Below, in pieces: positions 18,209 through 27,338 of a stretch of DNA of 64,000 nucleotides. Under the pieces are notes generated by a model. It saw only the letters and a program-made list of their open reading frames with translations. It was not told where the DNA came from and made no database searches. The stretch comes from Longitalea arenae (GTDB lineage: Bacteria; Bacteroidota; Bacteroidia; Chitinophagales; Chitinophagaceae). Numbering within the stretch: position 1 is the first letter of the stretch; each line of letters opens with the position of its first letter. A program made the position numbers and the translations under genes. The stretch is taken from assembly GCF_016924755.1 (NCBI RefSeq), contig NZ_JAFFJX010000008.1, forward strand, positions 248,001-312,000, given 5' to 3'.

Positions 18209-18575
18209 AAAAATTGTGGTTTGAGAATATGTGACAACGGGGATTCTATTCCCCCCTATTTCTTCTAAAAATTTTTATCGTCCTATGGTCAGCCCGAACG
18301 ATCATTCGTTGCAAGGCATAAAAAATAAGCGGAACAGAGCCCGGCCGAACACATAAAGCAATAATCGAATACATGGCAGCAAAAGAGAACAGTTCGTAGC
18401 ATAAGCCAGGTTATTATTACATGATAAATTCAATAGAACATGCATAATACCCAGCTACCCCAACTGATAAGGCAGACGAATAAGCCGTTTACAGATTGCA
18501 AAATTGAAACAAAAAGATGGGTAATTTTTCTTTTTGGCCGAGAACTTACCGATATTTTACCGGTGCGTTGGAAGC
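18209..18575. other. Intergenic region upstream of the TonB receptor
   Basis: This 367-base gap separates the end of the carbamoyltransferase operon from the TonB receptor start. It should contain the receptor promoter, but no exact leftward TAnnTTTG element was found. No credible gene, terminator or repeat was seen. Confidence 0.4.
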
Positions 18576-18932
18576 TTACCACATGTCTTCGAGGTGTTGG
18601 GCGGTATACGTTTCATTCCGGCTTTTAAAAAGACTGCCCTCGTTGCGTTTCAGTTTCAAAACCGGCTTTCGGAACCGGCCCGCAATCCACGCAACAGGCA
18701 CTAAAAAAAAGAAGAAGATCAGGGTGAGCATAATTTTACCGGATATAAAGCCCAATGTTTCGCCGAGCTTCATCCACAAGAGATGTATTTTTTCGGCCAG
18801 TGCAGGTAAAAATACGCCGATGCCTGCCGTTGCAATAGCAGCTATCAGCACATACCGGTTCTGCCCCAGATAATACCATACCAGTTGCGCCAGTACGAGC
18901 ACCAACATTGTTTCCAGCGCTTTTACCCGCAT
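18576..18932 (-). CDS. SxtJ-like membrane protein
   Basis: The 118-residue protein has three to four hydrophobic helices (about residues 8-23, 27-47, 65-85) and then a basic tail (FRKPVLKLKRNEG). Size, topology and position behind a NodU-type carbamoyltransferase and a DUF5989 gene match the SxtJ family, first named from the saxitoxin cluster but widespread beside carbamoyltransferases. It starts 6 bases after the DUF5989 stop codon and is the last gene of the operon. Biochemical role unknown. Confidence 0.8.
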   Translation of the reverse strand: MRVKALETMLVLVLAQLVWYYLGQNRYVLIAAIATAGIGVFLPALAEKIHLLWMKLGETLGFISGKIMLTLIFFFFLVPVAWIAGRFRKPVLKLKRNEGSLFKSRNETYTAQHLEDMW

Positions 18933-18938
18933 ATTTGA

Positions 18939-19085
18939 TCAGAATAATGTATAAATGAAAGGAGCAAGTGATGTTCCACCAAGGATGATGAGCACCCCGA
19001 TCAACAATAAAATAATTATCAATGGCAATAACCACCACTTTTTCCTGGCGGTGATAAATTTCCAAAGGTCTCTTAATAATTCCAT
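18939..19085 (-). CDS. DUF5989 family small membrane protein
   Basis: The 48-residue protein reads MELLRDLWKFITARKKWWLL, then a hydrophobic helix with IIILLLIGVLIIL, and ends SLAPFIYTLF. The ELLRDLWxFxxxRKKWWL start followed by one transmembrane helix and a G-T-S-x-APFIYTLF end is the DUF5989 pattern. It lies between the carbamoyltransferase (11 bases upstream) and the SxtJ-like gene (6 bases downstream), a conserved trio in many bacteria. Confidence 0.88.
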   Translation of the reverse strand: MELLRDLWKFITARKKWWLLPLIIILLLIGVLIILGGTSLAPFIYTLF

Positions 19086-19096
19086 GTATACAGCAA

Positions 19097-20962
19097 TTAA
19101 TCCAATACAAATTCCTGTTTCCAGTTATCCTTTTCCGGCCAAACAGGTTGTAGTTGTTTGTCAAAAATAAAATTCCCGATCACCAGGTAATCCATATCTG
19201 TGCGCATAAAGCAGCGATAAGCGTCTTCCGGACTTTCAACTATCGGTTCACCCCGGACGTTGAAACTGGTGTTGATCAACACCGGACAAGCGGTTTGGGC
19301 CTTAAAGATATTCAACAGTTTCCATAAGCGGGCATTGGTTGTTTTATGCACGGTTTGCAAACGTGCCGAATGATCGACATGCGTAACGGCGGGAATGTCG
19401 CTGCGCGTATAATACAGGGTAGCTGAGAGGCTGCCGCTTTTGAAATCATCCGGGTAAGGGATCTGCCGGTTTTTCCTGACCGGTTTTACCAACAGCATAT
19501 AGGGTGAACTACCTGTAAATTCAAACCAGCTCGACACATCTTCCACCGGTACCACCGGTGCAAAAGGGCGAAAGCTTTCCCTGAATTTGATCTTCTCATT
19601 TACCTTTTTTTGCATTAGCGGGTTACGGGCATCGGCCAGGATGCTGCGGGCCCCAAGCGCCCGGGGACCAAACTCCATCCGCCCCTGATGCCAGCCAATG
19701 ACAGCGCCATTGGCAATAAGTTGCGCCACTTCCTTCAATAGGGCATCTTCCTCCTCGACCAGCTTGTACGGCGCCTGAAATTTCCGGCTCATGGCCTCAA
19801 GGTCCTTAGCTGAATACTCAGGGCCCAGGAAGGAACCCTTCAACGCATCCAGTTGGCCGGGATCTAATTTGCGGGTGCGGTCAAAATAAATATAATATGC
19901 GGCACAGGCCGCGCCCAATGCGCCACCGGCATCACCGGCAGCCGGTTGTATGAATATTTCCTGGAACAGTTTTGCATCATCGATCTTGCCATTGGCCACG
20001 CAGTTCAGCGCCACGCCACCGGCCATGCACAGGTGATCGGCCCCGGTGAGTCGTTTTGCTTCCTGCGCCATTTTCAATACAGCTTCTTCGGTAACGATTT
20101 GAATGGCCATGGCCAGGTTGCAATAAGCCTGGGTTAATTCCGATTCAGGCTTACGCTTTGGGATGCCAAACAATTTTTCCCATTTGGCATCAGGCACCAT
20201 GCGCAAACCGGTCGCATAATTGAAGTAGTGCTGGTTCAGGAAGACCGACCCATCTACTTTCAGATCGATCAATGTGCTTTTTATTAATTGCACAAATTGC
20301 TTCACCTGCTCACTCCGCGCATCACCATAAGGCGCCAGCCCCATCAGCTTGTATTCCCCCGAATTCACTTTGAAGCCGCAGAAATAGGTAAAAGCAGAAT
20401 ACAGTAAGCCCAAGGAATGCGGAAAATCCAGCTCTTTTAAAATGGTGATCTTATTCCCTTCGCCCAGGCAAATGGAAGCGGTGCACCACTCTCCCACACC
20501 ATCGATGGTTAAGATCGCCGCTTTTTCAAATGGCGATACAAAAAAAGCACTGGCCGCATGCGAAAGATGATGTTCGGGGAACAGGAGCTTCAGTTTCTTT
20601 TTATCGACCGGCTCAATGGCATTAAGGCCTTGGCGGATCAGCTTTTTCAAAAAGAGTTTTTCTTTGACCCAAATGGGCATGGCCGTGAGGAAGGAACGCC
20701 AGCCTTTAGGCGCATAGTTATAGTAGGTTTCCAATAAACGCTCGAATTTCAGAAATGGCTTTTCGTAAAAGACCACGGCATCCAGATCATTGATTGACCG
20801 GCCGGCATATTGCAGACAGTATTTGATGGCGTTTTCCGGAAAAGCAGCATCCTGCTTTTTACGGGTGAACCGTTCCTCCTGGGCGGCAGCGAGCACTTCC
20901 CCATCCTGGATGATAGCAGCGGCTGAATCGTGATAAAATGCGGAGATACCTAATATGGTCAT
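19097..20962 (-). CDS. NodU/CmcH-type carbamoyltransferase
   Basis: The 621-residue enzyme belongs to the family that moves a carbamoyl group from carbamoyl phosphate, via carbamoyl-adenylate, to a hydroxyl of a sugar or secondary metabolite. The N-terminal ASKHA-fold domain shows ILGISAFYHDSAAAI and PEHHLSHAASAFF (metal-binding HxxxH); the YrdC-like C-terminal part shows WHQGRMEFGPRALGARSIL and NTSFNVRGEPIVESPEDA. I start at ATG 20962 (MTILGISAFYHD), not TTG 20971, because family members begin here. The acceptor is unknown; the SGNH-like neighbour hints at an extracellular or envelope glycan. Confidence 0.92.
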   Translation of the reverse strand: MTILGISAFYHDSAAAIIQDGEVLAAAQEERFTRKKQDAAFPENAIKYCLQYAGRSINDLDAVVFYEKPFLKFERLLETYYNYAPKGWRSFLTAMPIWVKEKLFLKKLIRQGLNAIEPVDKKKLKLLFPEHHLSHAASAFFVSPFEKAAILTIDGVGEWCTASICLGEGNKITILKELDFPHSLGLLYSAFTYFCGFKVNSGEYKLMGLAPYGDARSEQVKQFVQLIKSTLIDLKVDGSVFLNQHYFNYATGLRMVPDAKWEKLFGIPKRKPESELTQAYCNLAMAIQIVTEEAVLKMAQEAKRLTGADHLCMAGGVALNCVANGKIDDAKLFQEIFIQPAAGDAGGALGAACAAYYIYFDRTRKLDPGQLDALKGSFLGPEYSAKDLEAMSRKFQAPYKLVEEEDALLKEVAQLIANGAVIGWHQGRMEFGPRALGARSILADARNPLMQKKVNEKIKFRESFRPFAPVVPVEDVSSWFEFTGSSPYMLLVKPVRKNRQIPYPDDFKSGSLSATLYYTRSDIPAVTHVDHSARLQTVHKTTNARLWKLLNIFKAQTACPVLINTSFNVRGEPIVESPEDAYRCFMRTDMDYLVIGNFIFDKQLQPVWPEKDNWKQEFVLD

Positions 20963-21012
20963 GCGGGTCAAATATAAACCGATTTACTCATTTTTATGAG
21001 CCATGGCGTAAA

Positions 21013-22128
21013 TCACGGTATTTGGGCAGCCAGCCAGCTGGCAATAGCCTGGTTGGCAGCGGCGGAGGGATGGCCATCGTCCCGGATAAAATTCTTTTGA
21101 TCCTTCAGATCAATGATGGAAGCGACCGGGATCACCCGCACGCCCAACTTCGATAGGATCTCGAATTGCTGGTTGATCTTTGCCGTTGAGATATCACTGA
21201 GCGGTTTATAAAACCAGTTATAGTCCGCCCAATTTAAAATTACCAATCTGCCGCCGGAACGATTGATCTTTTTGGCCATTTCCTGAAACATCAGAAAGCA
21301 ACGGTTATAATCCGCCTGGGAAAGGTTTTTAGCCGCTGCCCGGTAAGCGATCTGATGGAGATTGTCTTTTATGACGGTAAATGCGCCAAAGCAACTGGCA
21401 TAGAAAGCCAATTTATCGCCTTTAAGCGCTTTATACCTGTATGCAGGGCCCAGGTTGACGAGGGTATCCTCTTGAACCTCAAAAAAAGGACCGGCATTAT
21501 TCCAGCTATAAACGCCATTGGCGCGCAGAATATGATCGTAAAAGAAAGGATAGATGAAGGTGCGGCTATGATTATCGATTTGGCTGTATTTTGAATTGAA
21601 CAACTGGTATACCTGGTGAATACCATAACCGATACAGGCCCTATTTACCGTAGAAATATCAGCCGTGGCGCCATAACGGTAAGGCAGCGACAGGCTATCG
21701 GGCAATCCCTGTCCAAAAGTAAGACTGCAGCCCAAAAACACTACTTCTTTATTGGTGTTATTGCTTTTATAGCCTTTGCGAAAGTTGAAATGAATACCAG
21801 TACGGGAAGTATCCGCGAGGATTGTATAGGAGGTATTATAAACGATATCGCCATTGGGGAAGCTGTTCAATACATTAAATACTGCCGGCCCATTGAATTT
21901 GTAGCCCAGTAAAGAATCATTGACATAAAGACTAAAAGGATAGACTTTATCTGTTGAATCCTTTTTTTTAATGATGGTGCGGTAGCCGAATTCGATCAAC
22001 AAAAGCGATAACAATACCGATGCACCGGCCATGAACATGTTACTTAATGATTTCCTGCTCCTGAAGGTAAAGGATAAGAAAAACAATAAAAAACCGAGCG
22101 CAATCAGGGCGATTATCTTTTTTTCCAT
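21013..22128 (-). CDS. SGNH/GDSL-like membrane-anchored hydrolase
   Basis: The 371-residue protein starts at ATG 22128 (MEKKIIALIALGF), 10 bases after a -7 promoter element; longer starts at 22161 and 22170 would fall inside the promoter. Two hydrophobic helices (about residues 5-22 and 29-48) anchor an extracytoplasmic domain. VVFLGCSLTFGQG resembles SGNH block I (Gx-Ser-xxx-G) and DDGHPSAAANQAIA the block V DxxH, giving a Ser/Asp/His hydrolase or acyltransferase. It is the first gene of the carbamoyltransferase operon, 50 bases before the next start. Confidence 0.8.
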   Translation of the reverse strand: MEKKIIALIALGFLLFFLSFTFRSRKSLSNMFMAGASVLLSLLLIEFGYRTIIKKKDSTDKVYPFSLYVNDSLLGYKFNGPAVFNVLNSFPNGDIVYNTSYTILADTSRTGIHFNFRKGYKSNNTNKEVVFLGCSLTFGQGLPDSLSLPYRYGATADISTVNRACIGYGIHQVYQLFNSKYSQIDNHSRTFIYPFFYDHILRANGVYSWNNAGPFFEVQEDTLVNLGPAYRYKALKGDKLAFYASCFGAFTVIKDNLHQIAYRAAAKNLSQADYNRCFLMFQEMAKKINRSGGRLVILNWADYNWFYKPLSDISTAKINQQFEILSKLGVRVIPVASIIDLKDQKNFIRDDGHPSAAANQAIASWLAAQIP

Positions 22129-22137
22129 AACAGCTGC

Positions 22138-22171
22138 CAAAACTATGGAAATTATTTCCATTTTATCCAAA
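22138..22171 (-). promoter_or_regulatory. Candidate Bacteroidota promoter of the carbamoyltransferase operon
   Basis: Leftward, TTTG (22171-22168) and TAGTTTTG (22145-22138) are separated by 22 bases and match the -33 TTTG / -7 TAnnTTTG consensus. The -7 element ends 9 bases before ATG 22128, predicting a nearly leaderless mRNA. Confidence 0.6.
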
Positions 22172-22235
22172 TGGAAGTATTGCTACTATCGGCGAAAATA
22201 TGTAGTGGTGACGGTTAGAGTGATGATATGTTTTC

Positions 22236-22264
22236 GGGGAAACAGCTGTTTAAAGCTGCTCCCC
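22236..22264. terminator. Strong hairpin at the end of the RHS operon
   Basis: GGGGAAACAGCT and AGCTGCTCCCC form a long, slightly imperfect stem over a short AT-rich loop between the last RHS-operon gene (ends 22313) and the next operon's promoter. No T tract follows on either strand, so it could be a weak terminator or an RNA 3'-end stabiliser. Confidence 0.5.
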
Positions 22265-22312
22265 AAAAACGCTGATTGAACTTACTATATGATTACAACG
22301 ATGCCGGCAGGT

Positions 22313-23533
22313 TTAATATTTACTGATACCCACCCAAGAGGTACCGGTGTATTTAACGGTGATGGCCCCGCGGGTAGATATACTGTTCGACTCATTGGTA
22401 TCTAAACCAGATAAAATTACTGTATTGGCAGTGTGAAGGTTCTTGATGGTTATTTCCCGGTCCAGGGTACCGGTGGGTAAAGAAATAGTTGCTTGTCCGG
22501 CCCCGTAGTTTACAAATACCACATCAATATCGGCAGGTATAGTATAGGAAGCGCCGGTAACGGTGATGCTTTTGCGGGTGGGTGATTGGGAGCGTTTTTT
22601 AATTTGGCCATTGTTATCTACGACAAGAATGCTGTCGCTGCTGCTGGTGGAGGCGGGAAGACGCATTATAAAGAAATTAGTATTCTTATTATCATTATTT
22701 CTAAAGAAAAATCCCTCACTGTTTTGGCTATACCGGCTGATGGTACCGGGTGCCCCACAACCAATTACCAGGCTATCAGACTTATTTAAATTCAAAAAAA
22801 TAGACTTGTTAGTTTCAGAATTATTGGTATAAATATGTATAGGTCCTTTTTCAGCGAAAATATCGATTTGCTTGGGATCGTAATCAGTCAGAAGTCCCAT
22901 GCTGATGCCTACGGTTGATCCTTCGCCTGTACTCATATCAAAATCGCCTGTAGTAAGAGATAATTGTTGAGTATTAAACGATAAACCAGAGGCACTTCCA
23001 AAATTGCCGCTGGTTTTTCTGGTATCCAAATCAATATACTCCATATTCATCGTTTGGCTGGTAGAATAAACTACATCAGGATTACTTGCATTCTTCACTA
23101 TCAGGCTGTAGCCTTCCAGGCTATCCATTTTCATTTCACTGCTATAAAAATCATCCGATGTTTTTGACTTAAAATACAACTCACCAAAATTGGTAAGCTT
23201 CATGGAATGTGATAAACCATTATGAATCCGGTTCCCCGTAAAGGTCAGATCAGCATTCGCAAAGTTTTTATTGCCTCTCCCCAAATGAATGGTATCACCA
23301 CCTATCACTACAGAGGTATCGTCGAATTGAGACACTCTTCTAAACTCGGTTCTACCGCGGCCTTTGTTAAATAAGAAACCGGGTACATTTTGCGTATGGT
23401 TCTCGATGATCAGTTCTGCTGTATCGCAGGTGTTGGTGATCTTTACACTATCAGCCTTGATGGTGTAGATGTATTGGGCATAGAGGGCTTTTTCAATGCA
23501 AAGCAGGGTAATGACAATAAGGATCTTCTTCAT
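22313..23533 (-). CDS. Tail-fibre-like exported protein, family member 5
   Basis: The 406-residue protein has a signal peptide (MKKILIVITLLCIEKALYAQ) and then the family's near-invariant N-terminal segment YIYTIKADSVKITNTCDTAE...HTQNVPGFLFNKGRGRTEFRR (about residues 20-68). The middle is beta-rich and Asn/Ser/Thr-rich. The C-terminus (about 325-406) is a beta-sandwich-like unit, SITVTGASYTIPADIDVVFV...ITIKNLHTANTVILSG, seen in tail-spike and tail-fibre-like proteins. It is the last gene of the 28.7-kb block, 27 bases after its paralogue. Function is inferred as surface adhesion or display. Confidence 0.8.
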   Translation of the reverse strand: MKKILIVITLLCIEKALYAQYIYTIKADSVKITNTCDTAELIIENHTQNVPGFLFNKGRGRTEFRRVSQFDDTSVVIGGDTIHLGRGNKNFANADLTFTGNRIHNGLSHSMKLTNFGELYFKSKTSDDFYSSEMKMDSLEGYSLIVKNASNPDVVYSTSQTMNMEYIDLDTRKTSGNFGSASGLSFNTQQLSLTTGDFDMSTGEGSTVGISMGLLTDYDPKQIDIFAEKGPIHIYTNNSETNKSIFLNLNKSDSLVIGCGAPGTISRYSQNSEGFFFRNNDNKNTNFFIMRLPASTSSSDSILVVDNNGQIKKRSQSPTRKSITVTGASYTIPADIDVVFVNYGAGQATISLPTGTLDREITIKNLHTANTVILSGLDTNESNSISTRGAITVKYTGTSWVGISKY

Positions 23534-23560
23534 AATAATATATCTGTATTCGTTTTACTG

Positions 23561-24712
23561 TTAGTTCCACTTGAGCCATACAGTACCGTCACTGATCAAT
23601 TCAATGGTGCTTTGATTCGGAATGGAGTTGGTGGTTGTATTGTCAGGTAAGGTTATTGAAGAAGAGAAGGTCCACCAGTTAGCGCTACTGTTCCTGTTCC
23701 AGATGTATATTTTCTGACCAGCATAAGCTGAAGCAGCAGGAAGAATAACGCTGTGACTGCCGGTACCGGTAAGATCAGGCAGTTTGGTAACAGTGCCTAT
23801 TGCAGCAGTAACATCAGAGGTACTGGCTCCGCTTATTACAGCCATTGAACTTGTTGAGGAGCCTGGCCATGATTCTAATTTGTATAAATTCCCCTTTGCA
23901 TCGGCTACAACCGGTTTATACATGAAAGTATCTGATTTGGAAAGGATGTTGGGCAGTTTCAATGTATCGGTAAATAAACCGTTTCCCCGTACCGCCAATC
24001 TATCGGTTAAGCGATAGCTGTCAGTACCAATTCCAACATTCCCATTCCGGTAAAAGCGGGTAAAATGATGATGATACTGTCCTACACTGATTTCCACAAA
24101 CATACCAGGTGCATTTTCCGGATACATAGCATACGTATATTTATCGCCCGCTGAGAAAAAAAGACATCTTGTGTCTATATTGGCATCATTTCTAAACGAC
24201 ACTACACCCTGACGCGTAACAGTATCTTTCATATAAAAATTTATCTGTGGATAAGAAGTTTGGTTGCCACCGCGAGGGCCCTGAATGCCAAAACCATAAT
24301 CTGCCGTGTTTATTAAAAAATTTCTCGAGCCTGAACCTAAATTGAAAATCAAATTCTTTGAGTTCAGGTCGATTACTGTAGAATCTTTGATTAACCGACC
24401 TCCCAGTTGCACATCTTTTCCGCCCATACTCAAACCATTGCTGGCGGTTGTGTTCCCTCTAAGCATAAATGTATCATTACCCAAAACCAATGTTGAATCA
24501 TTTAGCTTTACGCCTCTTTTGAATTCGGTTCTTCCTTTGCCCTTATTGAACAGGAAGCCCGGCACATTTTGCGTATGGTTCTCAATGATCAGTTCCGCCG
24601 TATCGCAGGTATTAGTAATCTTTACACTATCTGCTTTGATAGTATAGATGTATTGAGCTTGCAGCGCCTTGTTGAAGCATCCGAGGATAAGGAAAAACAG
24701 CATTTTTTTCAT
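23561..24712 (-). CDS. Tail-fibre-like exported protein, family member 4
   Basis: The 383-residue paralogue has a signal peptide (MKKMLFFLILGCFNKALQAQ) and the shared segment YIYTIKADSVKITNTCDTAE through NKGKGRTEFKRG. After residue 70 it is unrelated in detail to its neighbours: a beta-helix-like middle with GNVGIGTDSYRLTDRLAVRG and a C-terminal sandwich (SVILPAASAYAGQKIYIWNR, ending LISDGTVWLKWN). It lies 31 bases after the 602-residue member and 27 before the 406-residue one. The shared segment differs from that of member 5 mainly at silent codon positions. Confidence 0.8.
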   Translation of the reverse strand: MKKMLFFLILGCFNKALQAQYIYTIKADSVKITNTCDTAELIIENHTQNVPGFLFNKGKGRTEFKRGVKLNDSTLVLGNDTFMLRGNTTASNGLSMGGKDVQLGGRLIKDSTVIDLNSKNLIFNLGSGSRNFLINTADYGFGIQGPRGGNQTSYPQINFYMKDTVTRQGVVSFRNDANIDTRCLFFSAGDKYTYAMYPENAPGMFVEISVGQYHHHFTRFYRNGNVGIGTDSYRLTDRLAVRGNGLFTDTLKLPNILSKSDTFMYKPVVADAKGNLYKLESWPGSSTSSMAVISGASTSDVTAAIGTVTKLPDLTGTGSHSVILPAASAYAGQKIYIWNRNSSANWWTFSSSITLPDNTTTNSIPNQSTIELISDGTVWLKWN

Positions 24713-24743
24713 ATAATGGTATTTACTGAATAAACATGTCGTA

Positions 24744-26552
24744 TTATCTTTTTTCTTTTATTAATGCTTTCAATTCAGCCATCTCTTGTTTTAACAATTG
24801 CAGTTCTTTATCCTGTTGAATAGAATATAAAGTCAACTCTTCAATTTTCTTCAATAAGGCAGCCTGATTGTTACCAATGTCGATGCCTTTTTTCTGCACC
24901 TCTGCAGCTGAAGGAATACCGGGCAAATGATTATTTTGTTTAATAAAAGCTTCCACTTCATTTAATCCAGGAAGTTTATAATCTTTATTGAATACATAGT
25001 CGGGCCAGCGGCCGGTTTGCGTGATAAGCATTTTTTGGGCGGAAATGCGGCCATTGACTGCCACGTCAGAATTTAAAGAACCATTAAAAGATGAACCTGA
25101 CTCTTCTCTGTAATAGAGGTTTCCATTGGCATCGGCCACTACAAAACGGGTGAGACTATTATTGCTACTCAAACCACCGAGGCGAACAGTGCCTGTAGTA
25201 TGTAATTGAGCTGTAGGCGTCTGCGTGCCAATACCCACCCGACCCACCATATTTACCGCTAAACCGGGTGTGTATTGTTTGCCGTATACATTTAACGCCA
25301 ACTGATTATCGGGTAAAAGCTGATAATATCCCGGATCGATGGTCACCAGTGTGCCTGTAAATGCGGTGCCAATACTATTTTGAAAACGATGCTGATCGCT
25401 GTTACTATTGGATTGATACGTAATTCCCCTTTCAGAAAAAATCCTGGCTCTACTACTTTCCTGATTGAATAAAAGTCCATTACCGAAAAATGCAGTCATA
25501 TTAACCGCTTGAGCAATATTACCTCCCACCGCAACATCACCAGCAAGAGTGGAGTTACCCATTACCTGAAAACGATTACCATTATCGGTAGTTGTTCCAA
25601 TTACTACATTTTGCGACTCTGTAACACGCATTGCTTCACCTTCTGAAACTCCGGATATAAAATGTAATTCACGCCCACTTATTTTTAAATCAGCTCTCAC
25701 ATTACCACCCTCTGCTCCGTTTAGTACGGTTCCAAACCAATAATGATTTTTTCTGCTAATGTAATTGCCGGCCCCTTCACGCCATTCACTGGTATCAGAT
25801 ACCAACATAACGAGGGCAGACGAATTAAAGGGTCCTCCTGTATTTCCAAAATAGAAAGGATTAGAAGCTATGGACACCCGTCCATCAGAAGCGATCCGTA
25901 GCGCAGGATTACCTACCCACCATGAAGAAAATGTCACATTACTATTTCCTAGTCCAATGTGACCATCACGTTCTATCATTATATTCTTATACTTTGCACC
26001 ATTATCGTTAGAAGTACGAAATAAAATGTTTTGTCCATCCCATGTATTTATCGCCCGCCCTATTTCTATACGATCGCTTGGTCTCGACAAATTTGCCGAA
26101 ATCGTTACTACGCCGTTGCCCGCCACTTGCAATTTATCGCCGTTGTCTGCAATATTACCTATGTGGAAATTGCCTGTATTCGTAAAACGCCCGCGGAAAC
26201 TGTTGTTTGTATAGAAATCGATATGATTGTTGTCCAGAGTTCCCAACACACCGGTTGAGCCGAACCGGTTGCCACCCTGCAGCCAGGGATTCATTCTTAA
26301 TGTATCACCACCTACAATGTAAACACTATCGGTTAACTTGAGCAGTCCTCTTCTAAATTCTGTTCTTCCGCGCCCCTTGTTGAACAAAAAGCCCGGCACA
26401 TTTTGAGTATGGTTTTCAATAACAAGCTCCGCCGTATCACAGTTGTTGGTGATCTTTACACTATCGGCTTTGATGGTGTAGATGTACGGTTGTTGGGCAT
26501 GGAGGGTCTTTTCGAGGCACACAAGTGCCAGAACGAAGACAATTCGCTTCAT
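24744..26552 (-). CDS. Tail-fibre-like exported protein with coiled-coil C-terminus, family member 3
   Basis: The 602-residue member is the longest. After a signal peptide and the shared segment (TIKADSVKITNNCDTAELVI, then NKGRGRTEFRRG) it has NPWLQGGNRFGSTGVLGTLD and several GxxxIGxxxDNGxKLQV-type strands (about residues 140-350). It alone ends with the Bacteroidota tail module WPDYVFNKDYKLPGLNEVEA, then HLPGIPSAAEVQKKGIDIG and a coiled coil to residue 602. That module resembles the self-trimerising ends of tail fibres. Its start codon overlaps the stop of an interrupted small frame (26549-26770). Confidence 0.82.
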   Translation of the reverse strand: MKRIVFVLALVCLEKTLHAQQPYIYTIKADSVKITNNCDTAELVIENHTQNVPGFLFNKGRGRTEFRRGLLKLTDSVYIVGGDTLRMNPWLQGGNRFGSTGVLGTLDNNHIDFYTNNSFRGRFTNTGNFHIGNIADNGDKLQVAGNGVVTISANLSRPSDRIEIGRAINTWDGQNILFRTSNDNGAKYKNIMIERDGHIGLGNSNVTFSSWWVGNPALRIASDGRVSIASNPFYFGNTGGPFNSSALVMLVSDTSEWREGAGNYISRKNHYWFGTVLNGAEGGNVRADLKISGRELHFISGVSEGEAMRVTESQNVVIGTTTDNGNRFQVMGNSTLAGDVAVGGNIAQAVNMTAFFGNGLLFNQESSRARIFSERGITYQSNSNSDQHRFQNSIGTAFTGTLVTIDPGYYQLLPDNQLALNVYGKQYTPGLAVNMVGRVGIGTQTPTAQLHTTGTVRLGGLSSNNSLTRFVVADANGNLYYREESGSSFNGSLNSDVAVNGRISAQKMLITQTGRWPDYVFNKDYKLPGLNEVEAFIKQNNHLPGIPSAAEVQKKGIDIGNNQAALLKKIEELTLYSIQQDKELQLLKQEMAELKALIKEKR

Positions 26553-26770
26553 AAACGATTATATAATTTTATTAATGCTATTTCCTTTGGAGCGGTTTCA
26601 ATTTCACCATTGCGGCCAGCTGTTAATCCCGGCTTTTTATTTTTTAATTCAAGAATTTCCGGCTGTTGTTTTTGCACGGTTTCTCTTTGGCGTTGGAATT
26701 CTTATTTATTAATGAACCTGCTGCTGTATACTCCAGTTCGCGTATAAAGGAGCGCAGCTGGTTGTTGCAT
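26549..26770 (-). pseudogene. Small frame interrupted by one stop codon
   Basis: Leftward from ATG 26770 the frame reads MQQPAALLYTRTGVYSSRF then INK and a TAA stop, and continues in the same frame as EFQRQRETVQKQQPEILELK...GRNGEIETAPKEIALIKLYNRL, ending TGA overlapping the ATG of the 602-residue gene (ATGA). The second half has coiled-coil-like heptads. It may be a decayed gene, or a small protein whose first stop needs confirmation. I do not recognise it. Confidence 0.35.
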
Positions 26771-26830
26771 TATATCTTCACAACAACAACCATTACGCTA
26801 TTCTTCTTATAAAACCGGTAAAACCTTTAT

Positions 26831-27325
26831 CTAAACCGAAGGGAGGTAATCAACTCCGTTTACTACCCAGTATTTCTCTGTATCTGGAATTAACTCATAA
26901 AAGTTCTCATACTTCCCAACCCACATATCTGGAACAAATTCCTCAAAAGTTAAATATTCTGGGAAAAACGAAAAAAGCACCTTTTTATCAAAGTCTATAA
27001 ATAGTGAAGGAAAAAGATGTCCTTTTGTTTCCCAACTTTCGATAGGCATATTTTTAATAATCATGTCACTCAACTGTTCCTTGGTAACTAAATAACCTTT
27101 AATTACCTTTTCAAATGACGGCCAATTTTCTGTATCAAGAACCTGGAAATTATCCCTCAAATGATCTTCATATTCTGTATTATCATCTCCTAAGCTTTCA
27201 AATATAGATTCCCATTTATTGTAATCAAGCACCCAGTACTCCTTGTCACTTAAATACCAGGAATATTTTTCCTTAAACTTGACTAATACAATAATATCAA
27301 CGCTATATTCCGGGTTTAAACTCAT
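26831..27325 (-). CDS. Putative immunity protein for the RHS toxin
   Basis: The 164-residue protein starts at ATG 27325 (MSLNPEYSVDIIVLVKFKEK), 13 bases after the RHS stop codon. It has no signal peptide, is acidic, and is rich in aromatic residues (WYLSDKEYWVLDYNKWESIF, SFFPEYLTFEEFVPDMWVGK), typical of polymorphic-toxin immunity proteins. It is clearly more AT-rich than its neighbours, as is the adjoining 3' end of the RHS gene, which suggests the toxin tip and immunity gene arrived together. I cannot assign a named Imm family. The immunity role is inferred from position, size, acidity and composition. Confidence 0.72.
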   Translation of the reverse strand: MSLNPEYSVDIIVLVKFKEKYSWYLSDKEYWVLDYNKWESIFESLGDDNTEYEDHLRDNFQVLDTENWPSFEKVIKGYLVTKEQLSDMIIKNMPIESWETKGHLFPSLFIDFDKKVLFSFFPEYLTFEEFVPDMWVGKYENFYELIPDTEKYWVVNGVDYLPSV

Positions 27326-27338
27326 AATTCTAACTGTT

